From Mixophyes australis (Eukaryota > Chordata > Amphibia > Anura > Limnodynastidae), in NCBI GenBank assembly GCA_036250195.1, contig JAVHZZ010000005.1:72902505-72966504 (forward strand): a stretch of DNA of 64,000 nucleotides. Direction: 5' to 3'. The position numbers were made by a program, and so were the translations under genes. Below the pieces are notes generated by a model. The model saw nothing but the letters and a program-made list of their open reading frames with translations, made no database searches and was not told the DNA's origin. Shown piece by piece: positions 52,107-64,000 of the stretch (the first letter of the stretch is position 1; each line of letters begins with the position of its first letter).

Positions 52107-52521
52107 AAGCTTGGTACACACTACACGGTTTTCGTCCAATAATCAGCTCAATCAGCCGACATACGACCGTTCGTTCAAAAGTCGGGTCAGTGTGTGTAGT
52201 GACACGATGGTCGAAAGTCTGCCCAAATGGACGATTGTCGCCTCATTTGGTTGGTCGTACCATTTAATATTTTCGTTCCAATCTCGTTTCCATTGTGTAG
52301 TGTGTATAAACTTCCAACTGATGTGTACGAAATTGCAATCATTGCTCAGGACAACATGGCTGTAAAAAGTCTCTAAACGGACGTCCGCTCTTCCCTTTAT
52401 CTTCTAAAACAAGGCTAGTGTGTATGCAGTCCATGGACCGAGCGATCAGACCATCGATCGCATGTAAAATCGATCGGCATCAAAATTTGGTGGAAAATTC
52501 TGTAGTGTGTACCCAGCTTTA
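52107..52521. mobile_element. MITE with ctgggtacacactaca-type ends
   Basis: Left end aagcttggtacacactacac and right end gtagtgtgtacccagcttta are inverted copies. Flanking bases resemble TTAA (left tta/aagc, right cttta), which would fit a TTAA-targeting superfamily but is not exact. Internal acgattgtc and gatcgatcg-like motifs; non-coding. Confidence 0.75.
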
Positions 52522-53139
52522 CCTATGTATAGTTCATGACAACACATATTCACAATATTGAGATCTTTTTATTTATTTTTCATTCCAATATCTTTGTGGG
52601 GAGCACTTGGAGCACAGTTTGGGAGCCGATGTCTTAGAGCATGAAGTGGCTTCTATCTTCACCGTATAAGTATAGGTGATTTTGTGATACTTATGTATGG
52701 AGAGCCAAAAGAAAATGGCATTTTTATGATGCTTGAACTAGGGACTCTGTCCTTGGCAAAAGAAAAACCTTGATTTGTTCCAGATAAATGTATATCTGTA
52801 ACATCCCTATACCTGAGCAAATTTAACTTGCACTTATATGTGTGTCAAAACTGTGATTGTGGCTTGGCACCATCGCACAGGCACACCTAAAATGACCTCC
52901 ATCAGGAAACACAACACCCCGCCAGCTCAAGCACTGAGCAATAGATGTTCAAGATAAAGTTTGCCATTCTCATTTTGGATGCAATAATACTCTCTGGATT
53001 GTGCTCTGATACGTAAGCATGAGGTGTAATCAAGAATTTAAAAGCTTAAATTATTCAAGCACAATGCTAGTGAAATGCCAGCACTGCGCTTGAGTTCCAC
53101 TTCTTGCAATGCGGAACATTATTTTGCAAGGGTAATAAT

Positions 53140-53560
53140 TTATTTAAATGGGAAAAAAATGTGTCCTTTGAAGGCATGCAGACTGTCTACAGATTTTAAA
53201 TGAAGACACGGGTGCGCTTGTGTAATATAGACAATGACCGATCTAGAGTTTCATTTATCATTGATAACAGATTATTATATTTACAAAAGAAGTACATATT
53301 CGTGTGATTGTTAATTCCTAGGGAGCCATGAAAATTTAAGTTGAGACTGTAGCAGAGACTGAAAAAACGTGCATCTTGTGCCTTCCCAATTGTCGCTGCT
53401 TATCCTTCCTTTTAGTCTAAACAATCAATGCAAACGTGCTGTTAAATAACAGGAATTAATGTCGTGGCCAAGCATGTTCTTTCCTCTTGGGATCTAGCTG
53501 TTTTCTACATTGATTGTCTGATAAACCTGAGGCTGAAGACACAACCAAAACATTCCAAGC
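53140..53560. other. Low-repeat intronic block, possible conserved non-coding DNA
   Basis: No recognisable repeat. Contains AT-rich words such as ttatcattgataacagatta and gattgttaattcc. Evidence for function is absent. Confidence 0.18.
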
Positions 53561-55999
53561 TTTAACTCTATGTGACATTTTATTTTTTAGTTATATGAAA
53601 TAAGTTTTTTAAGTTGTGTTTGACTAGTGACAAAGCCCTTACTGATTTAATTTTTCAAAACTGGTTACATACAGACATGTAAGACGTGATGTGAGGGAGG
53701 GGCATATAACTTCTTGTGACTGTCAGAGCATTAGAATTACAAATCGGCTCCAAATATTTAGTTTCTACCACCTCCTGTATGTTGGCAAGTTTGATTTGGG
53801 AGGGGTTAGGTAAACATATAGTCAAACAAAGCACCTAAATATTATCGACAGCACAGAGTAGTGATACAAGGTTCCTGTGGAACTCATGTGGAAAGATTGT
53901 GTTGTCAAAAGCACCTCTAATTCAGATGTAGTGTATACAATTTGTTCAGCCATTTCCTCTAGAAAGATTGTTTGGGTTCTAATGCTGAAGCACTTGACAT
54001 TACTGCTGCACTCCATTTATATGTAGCTACTTTTACCGACAATTTGTATTACCTATTGCATATGCTAGTGACATTATGTGGTTGTCAAGTCACAAGTTTA
54101 GGCTGCTTGCCCCAGAGGTGCAACAGTTCCAAATGATTGGAAACAATCTTTCTTGTACTCTGTATGCCAATATATAGCTATATATTAACCTGTGATTAGT
54201 GAGGATGAACGATGTACAATGTGACCTATAACTGACCCTCAAACAAACTTGTGCAGCTGTTGCTTAGATTATTTGAATTTTACTGCTGTGTTTGGTGGAC
54301 TCAAGGTTGAGTACCTAGAATTTATTGAATTAAAATGTTTAATCAATTTAATATGCTTGTAGCAGATCTCTAGCATTGTTGCAGAGCTCTTGTGGCAGTT
54401 ATGTGAATCCACTGAGTCAATGTTGGAGCCATGCAGTCTCATATACACAGTGGAACTCATTTAAAGTAGGATGTACCTCACTTTGTTGTGTAAAATATGT
54501 ATTACTTTCCTGTGCATGTGTCAAACATGCGTAAACATATGTCTGAGTATAGACTTTTGCGTATCGTTCACTTGCATTCCCTTACACCTGGAGAGGCAGA
54601 ACTGAGGCAGGCAGGGTCTGCCAAGTGTTCGGTGTGTCCATGTAATTGTGGCTTAATTAGACATGATCGCATCCGCGGATAAGCCTTTTAGGAGGTGTAT
54701 CACTTGCTTGTACTAGAGGGCTGGGGCAGCAATACGCAATGGCGATGACGATGACTTTTTGCAACACTAACTAGCTGCTTCTGATTGGTTTATTGTGTAT
54801 TGACCCCTCCAGTACTTCAGTCATTAGCATTTCAACTATATTATATCAAGTCACGACCATATTCGCCGAACTTACATGGTGCTTCCATTTGGACTACTGC
54901 AAGGAAAGAAGATTCCTATTTGATATTTAAAAGGAGAAAACAGATGTTGAGATGTCTGTATTTCATTACATGTTATATGAAAAATGCAGCCGACATTTAT
55001 TAATAACTGCCCAGACAATATTCTGTTATTATTTTGTACAAATATGGTAATGCATATTGTACATTTATTAATAATACTGTCAAGCAACATGTCTACGTTT
55101 TTGTGGGGTGTAAGCATTGGTCAAAGTGGAAATTTAGAAGTGGTGTTATGGAAAATGAAAGTGAATTGAATTTGATAGTTTTACAGTGAAGGCAGTGGGA
55201 GAGGTGGCGTTATGCCATACCTCAGTATACCAGCACAAGTGTAAGTATACACACTTGTACGTCCGTCATATGTCTGGCACACATGCTAGTGTCTTAAGAT
55301 GCATCAACATATACATGTAAGTACGCATTTCTCTTGTGCGTCTTTTCTTTGTACATTGGATGCAAATGTGTCTACCGTCAAATGAGCTTCAGAGTGATTG
55401 GGTCATTTTGAAACAGCACAATGCGTTTATTCCATTCAGTTCTATGTTTTGGGAGTGCTGTGTGTCTCAAAAGACCTCAATTCATTTGTTTTCCTCCATT
55501 GACTGGCATGCTGAAAGCTGTGGTTACATAACAGCTGTGAAGCCATGGGTTGCCTTTCCAAGTGAGGAGCATTAAGAGAACTCCATGAACATTGTTTTGA
55601 GTTAAATATTCTTGTGACAAAATCCAAAATTCCTGAGCTGTGGGCGTTTCCCTCAGCAGCCAAAGGGTTAAGAAGTACAGACGTTCCATAGCATGCAATA
55701 ACCATGTAACTGTACATTAGATGTATTTATATTCCTTGTCTAGTTGCACTATGCAAAATAATAATCTTTACTAGTGTAAATCACCCTGCCTAGGTGCATA
55801 TGTTGATAATCAATCTAGAAAGGCTTCATATTTAAGTAGCTTGTCAGTGACATGACCACCTACTAACGTGTCACTTGCTGCACCATAGTCTCCAAAAATA
55901 TGATATTTCCTGATGCCCTGAAATTAGACATCTTATTATAACATCATATTATCTGGAATCTAGATGTTTTCCCCTCTCTGTCTGTCTTCTAGGAGCGGC

Positions 56000-56660
56000 A
56001 ATTAAATTTGCATTTTGTGTGGGATACCTTTGCATTCTGTGTAATAGAATATGTGTCAAACTCAATGGCATGATAAAGTAATCTCATATAATACTGATGA
56101 ATATTTTGTTCACACTTGCTGGTTTCATGCAATGTCTTTTTTTCCAGATGGATAAACTATTGCCAAATGATTTCCTGCTGTAGGCTCTGTATTGTGTATC
56201 TCTTTACCATGCACTATTTCTATGGACTGGATAAACTGGCTATTAAATTTAATTACAGCCCGAATGACTGCACATCTTGATTTTTCTTTCCCTTCCCTGA
56301 TCTCATTTCCTCTTGATGGGCTGCATTTTGCCCAGGTCTTTCAGGATTAAATAAAATAAATCTGAAAAATGTACAGGCTCGCTTACTGGGAGGAACGGCT
56401 TAAAGGGCACAGAGACGGCTGTTAACCTGCTACCCTCAGACTCTAGAAAAAGCGTTTCGGCATCCAGAGCTTTGCATTGATAAATCTTGTGACAGAGGAG
56501 TCCTTAACCTGCACACTCTCATCACAAAGCTTTGATTTTTATCAGCTGCCATGACCAGGGTATTATATGATGGAAATGACAGGTTTATTCTCAGCAACAA
56601 AGAAAAAGTAATTGTTAGTGAAGCTGTTTCAATACATCTGATCTTGACATGACAAGACCT
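56000..56660. other. Low-repeat intronic block, possible conserved non-coding DNA
   Basis: A long stretch of balanced complexity without recognisable repeats. It includes taaatttaattacagcccga, atcacaaagctttgattttt (an inverted caaagctttg core that resembles TCF/LEF sites) and tttgcattg words. It is the best-looking regulatory candidate in this intron, judged on composition only. Confidence 0.25.
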
Positions 56661-58059
56661 CTAACAGCTACACATAGGCACGTTTATACCTAGTGCCATC
56701 ATAATCATAATTGGCCCAATATCTAGAGCACTTAGTCACACAGATAGATTGTTCCTATTCTGTGCAACTGAACTGCCCAGCTCCTGCTAACTGGCGTTCC
56801 ATACAGGTTCTTATACTTAATAAGGCATATTAAATACCATGGTGCAAATAGGCCACAGCCCACAGCAACCAGACATTTGAAAATTGACTTAGCGTTCTCT
56901 CATTATTTGTATTTACTTATATGTGATTCATTTTCATTTTTAAAAAGGTTAATTGTTTAGTTTAACTGGCATGTAATTGAAAGTACTCACTTAAATATGT
57001 TTATTTGGTTTTACAAGTTTTCCATGAACACAAGATGTGGTATGTTCGGTTGATGCAGTCTCCATGTTGTACGACCTGCGGACAATACATTCACAGAGTT
57101 AGAGGAGCCACAAAGCTATTTTCTGCTTAGGTGCTATATGTACATGGTATAGCACACTGATGCAGTGGAAAGATGTTAGTAAATTTATCAACACATTTCA
57201 TAAAATGGCATAAAAAGTTCAATTATTGTGCAGCATTGCAACCAAGGAATTTGTTTTATTTTCAAAAACAATGATGCATAAAAAAAGACCTTAGTTTTGG
57301 TTTTTTCTCTTGCCACTATAGTAAATATAGAAGATGTGTAATAAGCATTGTTCTTCCTTTAGTGAATGTGGCTTTTGAAACTGTCGTTAATCTTGTTTCT
57401 GCAAACTACTTAGAATGTTTTAGCTACTTTGTATGCTTATTCTATTACTTTTATATATTTGCATTTTCGCTATAAGATTCTGTCTTCTTCAGTTTTCTAT
57501 TCAGCATAGCAATCACTCTTCTGTCATAACTGCCTGACTTCATAACAGCTGGGACTGACCCAACTTCAACTGCCCCAACCCTCACCCTGTGTCTCTTTGT
57601 TCCCTTTCAAACATTTTTATGAGGTGGCTATATAGATGTATGGCACATGATTTCTTGCTTCATCTGATTTAACTAAAAATGGCCATACAATATAAAAAGC
57701 TGTGGAGTTTCTCTCTAAGAACGAAACAAAAGCATTGGAGGGCCACCAATTGGACTTCTCTGTTTCAGCTTGAAATCTCTCTCTTCTCTATGTGTTAGTA
57801 TTGGGTTCCTTTATATGACATATGTTTCACTTATTACCTATTATCATCAAAAATATTCCATGGTGTCAATAGTAACTGTATGACAGCAAAAGTATAGGCC
57901 CTCCAACTGTGTAGAAAGATGACTAGCTTTAGAGGTATAAAAGACTGTACTAAAACATTTGGGTACGCCTGGTCGAATTACAAGGTTCACAGAATTTCTA
58001 AGTGAAAATTAGTTAACCTCTGAAAGTTCCAAAAATATGTATTTTTTTACATTTATCCT

Positions 58060-60124
58060 CCATCTAGGCTGGAATCCCAACTATGCTGTCAAACAAATAC
58101 CAAGGTACCAATCCTGCAAATGTGGGCTACCTAGACCCTAGCACTAGCTTTGACTCACTGGATGAAGAAGACATTGTTAATATCACCCTAAGGTTGCGTC
58201 CCACCACCTGTGATCTGGAACCAGCTCCATCAAACTTTCTAATAGGGTGTATTGATGTAATTGGTCCAATATTTGAAAAAATAGCACAATGCTCTTTGTA
58301 GACATGTATTTTTTCTGAATCACTAACGGAAGCTGTTGTCAGACCCTTCTCAAAAAAGCCTTCTGTAGACCCAGGCTGTATGACTAACTACAGACTGTTA
58401 TCAAACTCTCCATTTCTAGAGAAGGTTATTGAGAAAATGGTTGCAACCCACCTGGAGACCTGTCTGCTAACCCACAGTATTTATGATCCATTTCAGTCAT
58501 TATTCAGGATAAGACATAACTGAAACAGCCCTGGTGCGTGTGCTTAATGATCTTCTTGTGGTAAGAGACAGAGGTTATTGCTCAATCTTAATCCTCCTGG
58601 ACCTTTCTGCAGCATTTCATACAGTGAAATATGGGATACAAATAGAGTGTCTGAGGAATTTCTGTGGACTGGATGACACAGTCCTTAGCTGGTTCAAATC
58701 GTTTCTCACTGGCTGGTCACAGAGAGTGTCTTCAGGAGTACACTAATACCACATTCATACTGCACCAAAAACCTGAGTTTTTGTTGGGGCAAGTCCATAC
58801 GATCCGGGTCAAGGTGCGGTATGAATGGTCCCAGATCTAATTCCCGGGTCTGCCCTGGGAAGCCTGCACTATGAGTGGTGCGACCCTTTTTTTCAATCCG
58901 GGTCTCACCAGACACAATGTAAAAGTTAAAAAAAAAACATCATAAGAGGAGCCAATCAGAGCTCCTCTTGTGATGTTGCCATGGAGACCCCAGGCAGACC
59001 CGTGTTCAGTATGAACGCTGTCTACACGGGATTTTGACTCCGGGAGGAGCCTCTGTTCCCCGGCAATATCCCGGGTTCATATACCCGGGATATTGCCTGG
59101 TTGGCAGTATTAAAGCGGTATTATCTGCACCAGTGCCCCTACTATGCAGTGTTCCACAGGGCTCTATCCTATCTCCCATGCTATTTATAGTATACATACT
59201 ACTACTCAGTAGTCATCATGGCCTGGACTACCACTACTGTGTGGAAGACATTCATTTATACCTGTCCTTAGCACCAGGTATTAAGAACCCAATACCAAGC
59301 TGATTTCCAAGAGTGAATGTGTGGCAGTTGGCTGAGATTGAATCCTGATAAAACAGAGGTTCTTGTAATAAGAGATCAACGCCACATAAGAAGATTACAG
59401 CTGTGCCAACCACCTGGGAGTAAGTTGAGGGTTCGGAGTTGCAGAACTCAGATCATGTGCGGAATCTTGGTGTTGTACTTGACTGTGGCTTGACATTTAA
59501 ACATCAGGTTTCAGCCATGAATTTGAATCCTTCAGAAGATCTTCCTATACTTATACTTGTATTTGTATTTGTGTCCTCATGTTTAGACAACCGCAATGCA
59601 TTGTACTTGGGTCTCCTAGAAGAAGAACTGCACCTCCTGCAGCTGGTACAAAATGCAGCAGCCAGGCTGTTAACTAACCAGCCCATTCCTGCCACATAAC
59701 ACTTGTTCTCCCTTCCCTATGCTGGCTGCCTGTAAGATGGTGAATCTGTTTTAGAGCCGTACACAACCAGGGACCTGGGTACTTGGAGCAGCTTCTGATT
59801 CCCTACTCTCCCACTTGCTCACTTCAATCTACAGATGAAGGACTGCTACTAGTTCCTAAAATATCTCATAATTAACTTGGGGCATGAGCTTGTAGATTTG
59901 CGGCTCCTATGCTCTGGAACTCACTGTCTCGTACAGTCCGCCAGACCCCCACTTTAGAAATCTTCATCTTGTTTACTGAAGCTTTTCATGAATGCCCCTT
60001 ATTTATATGTTTATTTTGTTTGATGCTTTTTAAATAATAACTGTAAAGTGCTTTGATTTCCATTGGGAGAAAAATGCTATATAAATAAAATTAGAAGTAG
60101 TATTAGTAATAGTAGTAGTATTAT
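58060..60124 (+). mobile_element. L2-like non-LTR retrotransposon, reverse-transcriptase part, decayed
   Basis: Broken plus-strand frames follow the order of an L2/CR1-type reverse transcriptase. A NYRLLSNSPFLEKVIEK motif is near 58390-58440. ILILLDLSAAFHTV is at about 58582-58625, where the family usually has an acidic residue in place of the His. SVPQGSILSPMLF follows the MITE insertion at about 59145. YHYCVEDIHLYLSL is at about 59230-59270, where an intact YADD-type box is lost. LLQLVQNAAARLLTN is near 59640. The end reads gctatataaataaaatta followed by a TAG-rich simple repeat. It is inactive, with multiple frameshifts and a 376-bp MITE inside. A tail fragment of the same family lies at 27138-27205. 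Confidence 0.85.
58746..59121. mobile_element. MITE inserted in the L2-like LINE
   Basis: Starts ataccacattcatactgc and ends gcagtattaaagcggtat, which are inverted copies with three differences plus a short gap. TA flanks both sides (58744-58745 and 59122-59123). Internal pairs include cccgggttcatatacccggg and agaggagc/gctcctct. The LINE similarity stops at its left border and resumes at its right border. Confidence 0.85.
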
Positions 60125-60776
60125 GTTCATGCACAATTGCAATTTATTTGATGACTTTGACAGATTGAAAAAAAAATGATATGTGAATCTTAGCGGTTAG
60201 TGGGTTGAGGGGTTATATTCCCATACGGACTACGACAGGTCAGGATGGACAAAACAAAGATTTTATTTTCATTTGAACTATGAAGAAAATAATATTTTTT
60301 GTTTATTTGTTGAACTTCGTATCTGTGTCTTTTGTCCTAAAACTAATGGGGTGACAAAATGAATTACCCCTGCCTCCACAGACCCGGAGGGTCATGAAGA
60401 GCCCCAGTGCTTTTCAGTGTGGGGCTGAAAGCCTCTAGAGGGTGCGTGTATGCTGTTTCCTCCTTGGTCTCCATAGAGGTACCTGCCCTGCGCTGACCAG
60501 TCTGTTTTTCACTATAGCAGTGATACACCTCCATTTGTTGTCTCCCTATTACAGTGAACATCTGCCCAGGCTGTCTAGTGATGGTGTTGATCATTATTAT
60601 CATTGCTTTGTAAGGCGCCCCAATGTGCTCCGTAGTGGGGAAACATGACATACATAAAACAGGGACATATAAGGTTGGCAAGACAAATAAATGCTGATTA
60701 AGGATTTTTACTTAATTAGTAATGTAGGTGCAAATATTTAGTAGCACAGTACTGTTCAGCAGTGATTAGAGACAAT

Positions 60777-60951
60777 GGGCTAGATTTACTAAGCTGCGGG
60801 TTTGAAAAAGTGGGGATGTTGCCTATAGCAACCAATCAGATTCTAGCTTTCATTTATTTAGTACCTTCTACAAAATGACAGCTAGAATCTAATTGGTTGC
60901 TATAGGCAACATCCCCACTTTTTCAAACCCGCAGCTTAGTAAATCTAGCCC
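60777..60951. mobile_element. Near-perfect palindromic MITE
   Basis: Arms of 72 bp (60777-60848 and 60880-60951) are inverted copies with a single mismatch, around a 31-bp centre. The ends are gggctagatttactaagc and its complement. There is no coding capacity and no clear target duplication. The low arm divergence suggests recent insertion or gene conversion between the arms. Confidence 0.9.
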
Positions 60952-61072
60952 TATGTGTGTATCAGTTGTAGTTTCTTCCCAGCTTTGCATTGTAGACAGT
61001 TTATGAAGTAAGCCTTTAAAATGATGCTTGTGCTTTATTAAGTGTATTTACATTATATAAATATGAAAGTAA

Positions 61073-61525
<453 letters not shown>

Positions 61526-62168
61526 TAAGTCATATGGCAATTTTTCTTTTTTAGACTGTCTGCTTCTGCAATAGTTCTTCTACATATTCACTAGTGAGCG
61601 CAAAGTGAACATTTAGAAAAATATCAGTGTATAATTCTAAGAGGGAAACTGTACACTGTCTAAGAAGTAAGAGTGACGAAAAAAGTTTCCCACCATGCTA
61701 AAAGCAATTACAGTATTGAATAAGAGTTGGTTGAGTTATTGCTCGCCCTTTACAAGTACAGTATATACATTGGGTCTGATGCTGAGTTGGGAGAATATGT
61801 GTCCAAAAAAAGATGGAAAAAGACACAGATGAAATGTGTGAAAACGTGTTTACACCCATATGATGAGTCAGACGCACCTGGAGATGCATCCAGCTCTGCA
61901 CCAGCAGCATATGCGCCAGGTTTATGTCAGGCATACATCAGATACACCGACACCCACCCAGGTCATAAGCTCTAGAAAAAAATGTTAACATTTGTTTTAA
62001 TAGCGAAAAATGCATTTACTATTAGGTTTCATTTAAATTAAAAAAAACCTCCTTAGTACAACATATGTAATCTTCCTTATCATGTATGAATGAAAGTAGC
62101 ATCAAATTGATTCTAAAGTATGCACACAAAATCATGCAATATAGGCATGAGCAATGAATAAAGCACTC

Positions 62169-62193
62169 ACCATCATCATCATCATCATCATCG
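62169..62193. repeat. (CAT)n trinucleotide tract
   Basis: About eight CAT units; on the minus strand this makes a spurious aspartate run. Confidence 0.9.
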
Positions 62194-62581
62194 TGGTTGT
62201 GTATTTGCACCAGTCCTCCGGCACCCACAAGTGATACTGCCACTGGCAGTCATATCTGCAGGTTTACCTCTGTGGCAAGTGTGCAAACACGCCCTATTGT
62301 ACTCTGATTAAGTTTAACTACCCCTTCTCACCCATTCAACCGTCATAGTGTATGGAGGTATAAGTGTCAGATCTGCATGTGTAGCTGTACACTTTTTTGT
62401 GCGTGTGCACAGTACAAATTTGTGTGCTTTACGCTAAACAAATAGGCATATGCTCATCTCAGCATCAGCCCCATTATGTTCATGTACAAATGTCTTAATT
62501 TCACTTTTGCCCATTTGAGAGTATCTTGTGTGTCTAAGATGAAAAAAAAACAGTACAGTGCACTAACTGTGTCTGTGCTGT

Positions 62582-62645
62582 GTAGGGCCGGATTTAGCAT
62601 TGGGGAAAGTAGGACTGACCCAAGGGCAGCAGAGCCCGAAAGGCA
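62582..62645. repeat. Possible transposon terminal fragment
   Basis: tagggccggatttagcattg followed by a caagggcagcagagccc-like phrase resembles the end of a dispersed element, and is loosely like 14203-14245. Only one end is visible. Confidence 0.3.
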
Positions 62646-63204
62646 ATTTTTTCCTTTTCTATTTGCCAAAGAAAATTATTTGCAAAAAGTTAATGTATAA
62701 GAAAAATCAACTGATGTGAGTTTAACTAATGTTAGTAAAGTTTACCCGAGAAACATGATTTAGCAGAGAGAGTGATGAACTGTGCAGGGTACTGCTACTA
62801 TGCTCTGTCTACAGGACTGTCAAACTGTTACAAAATATTTTTTTTGTTAAAGAGTTGTGGGTAGTGAATAGGACTTTAGGGCAGCAGTGGTTGTGTGCCC
62901 AGAGACACCAATCCATCCCCAATCTGTTGTTTAAATACCCTGAACTTGCAGATCTTTAGCAAAGAAGATAATTATATCTGACTTGTCCATAGGTGTTGTA
63001 GATGCGGTTGCAATTAGATGCACATTTGTACCAACTTCAACTATGACACCACAATATGGGATAGTGCTCATGGATATCTTGTATGACTGTACACACTAAA
63101 AGTTGTTCCTTGTTCTTCTTTTCTTCTTCCATAATTTGCTCTCTCTCCAGCAATGGCCCCAGTGCTGACAGACAGAGCTCAGTGTTGCCCGCACCCACAC
63201 GTAC

Positions 63205-63390
63205 AGCATACCTCCCAATGGTCCTGATTTTGGGGATACACCCTGATTTGCGGACCACTAAACGGACGTTTTTAACAGGAAAATGTGCAGAGTTTTACAC
63301 AAAATTGTCCATTTGTGGTCAGCGTTTTGGGCAGAACAGGGAAGAGGCTTATTTTGTTCCGCTTTCGGGATTCTAAATGTTGGGAGGAAT
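63205..63390. mobile_element. Short inverted-repeat element (family B)
   Basis: Starts catacctcccaatggtcctg and ends ttctaaatgttgggaggaatg, inverted copies like 1274-1520. The motif tacag occurs on both flanks. The interior has ttgcggaccactaaacg and a diverged tttgtggtcagcgttt; non-coding. Confidence 0.65.
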
Positions 63391-64000
63391 GTTACAGTAA
63401 GGCAACATTGAACAACCACGAGACAAGAGGGTAGAGACACCGGAATTTACTGTATCGGTACATACACATCTACAACTTGGCACCACTAGCTACATCTTTC
63501 AGTAGTATGCTGCATTTTAGCTGTGGTACAGTGTAGACGCCCCATAATGTATGATTATCCTAGATGTGTGGCCAACAGCATTGCAAAATATGTTGTAGGA
63601 ATTGAGTTTGCTTCTGTACATCACATAATGTACCTAAATGACGACCTGCTTTACTACCATATCTATTATGACCATCATTTGCAATCTGTGATTTCAGAGC
63701 ATCTGTTGGAATTCTGCATTGTCATCATTTACATGTAGTTATGCTCTGGTCTCCCTATTCATGGCAGATCTATGGTATGTTTTAATTTCCAATTGGATTC
63801 TCCTAGTACAGGTAAAGGCAAAGTAACAAAATAATTCAGAGTACAACTGGAAAAAAGCTAAAACAATTTAAGACAGATCTACTAATAATAATGATTTAGA
63901 ACCCCTGAGGTATCCTTTAAAGTAGATCATAGCTGCTATTATTAATCATGCTGTGGCTTCCTTTCAGTGCATACTGGCTGTGTTGAACTCCTCTTTATCC

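Noticed and set aside
62160..62243. Aspartate-run peptide on the minus strand
   Set aside because: It is a translation of a CAT trinucleotide tract.

Overview
This window looks like about 64 kb of intron-rich nuclear DNA from a tetrapod, most likely a frog. The only cellular gene I can support is the retinoic acid receptor beta gene (RARB) on the + strand. The vertebrate origin follows from the receptor exons, GT/AG splice sites, long AT-rich introns and abundant non-LTR and DNA-transposon fossils. The frog assignment is an inference from the repeat flavour: many short inverted-repeat elements, Tx1/L1-like LINE remnants and a tRNA-headed SINE with a GAT-rich tail. I cannot name a species.

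Three coding exons are present. One encodes the second zinc finger of the DNA-binding domain (22311-22452, 142 bp). One encodes the hinge and first ligand-domain helix (45921-46081, 161 bp). One encodes ligand-domain helices about H3-H5 (61277-61453, 177 bp). Intron phases join them without a gap: phase 0 before the first, then 1, 0 and 0. The hinge sequence, and Ala rather than Ser in the helix-3 motif SELATKC, point to the beta isotype. The exon for the first zinc finger and the exons for the rest of the ligand pocket are not in the window, so both ends are intronic.

The rest is intron. The upstream intron (1-22310) holds TA-rich microsatellites, a hAT-like element (1687-1947), a Tx1/L1-like LINE fragment on the minus strand (11290-12650) and several foldback elements (7233-7672, 14260-14906, 14935-15342, 20590-20821). 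The 23.5-kb intron (22453-45920) holds a family of short elements with exact 8-bp target duplications, two SINE copies, nested inverted-repeat elements around 29 kb, a multi-copy MITE family and a plus-strand Tx1/L1-like LINE fragment (42560-44340). The 15.2-kb intron (46082-61276) begins with a decayed antisense Ty3/gypsy-like retroelement. A 511-bp hAT element interrupts the gag region of that retroelement. It also carries an L2-like LINE interrupted by a MITE, and a nearly perfect 175-bp palindrome. Between these lie low-repeat stretches that could contain conserved regulatory DNA, but this cannot be judged from one sequence.

I see no undescribed multi-gene system. The most informative content is the layered insertion history, several steps of which can be read from target duplications and interrupted elements, and the divergent residues in the receptor's second zinc finger.
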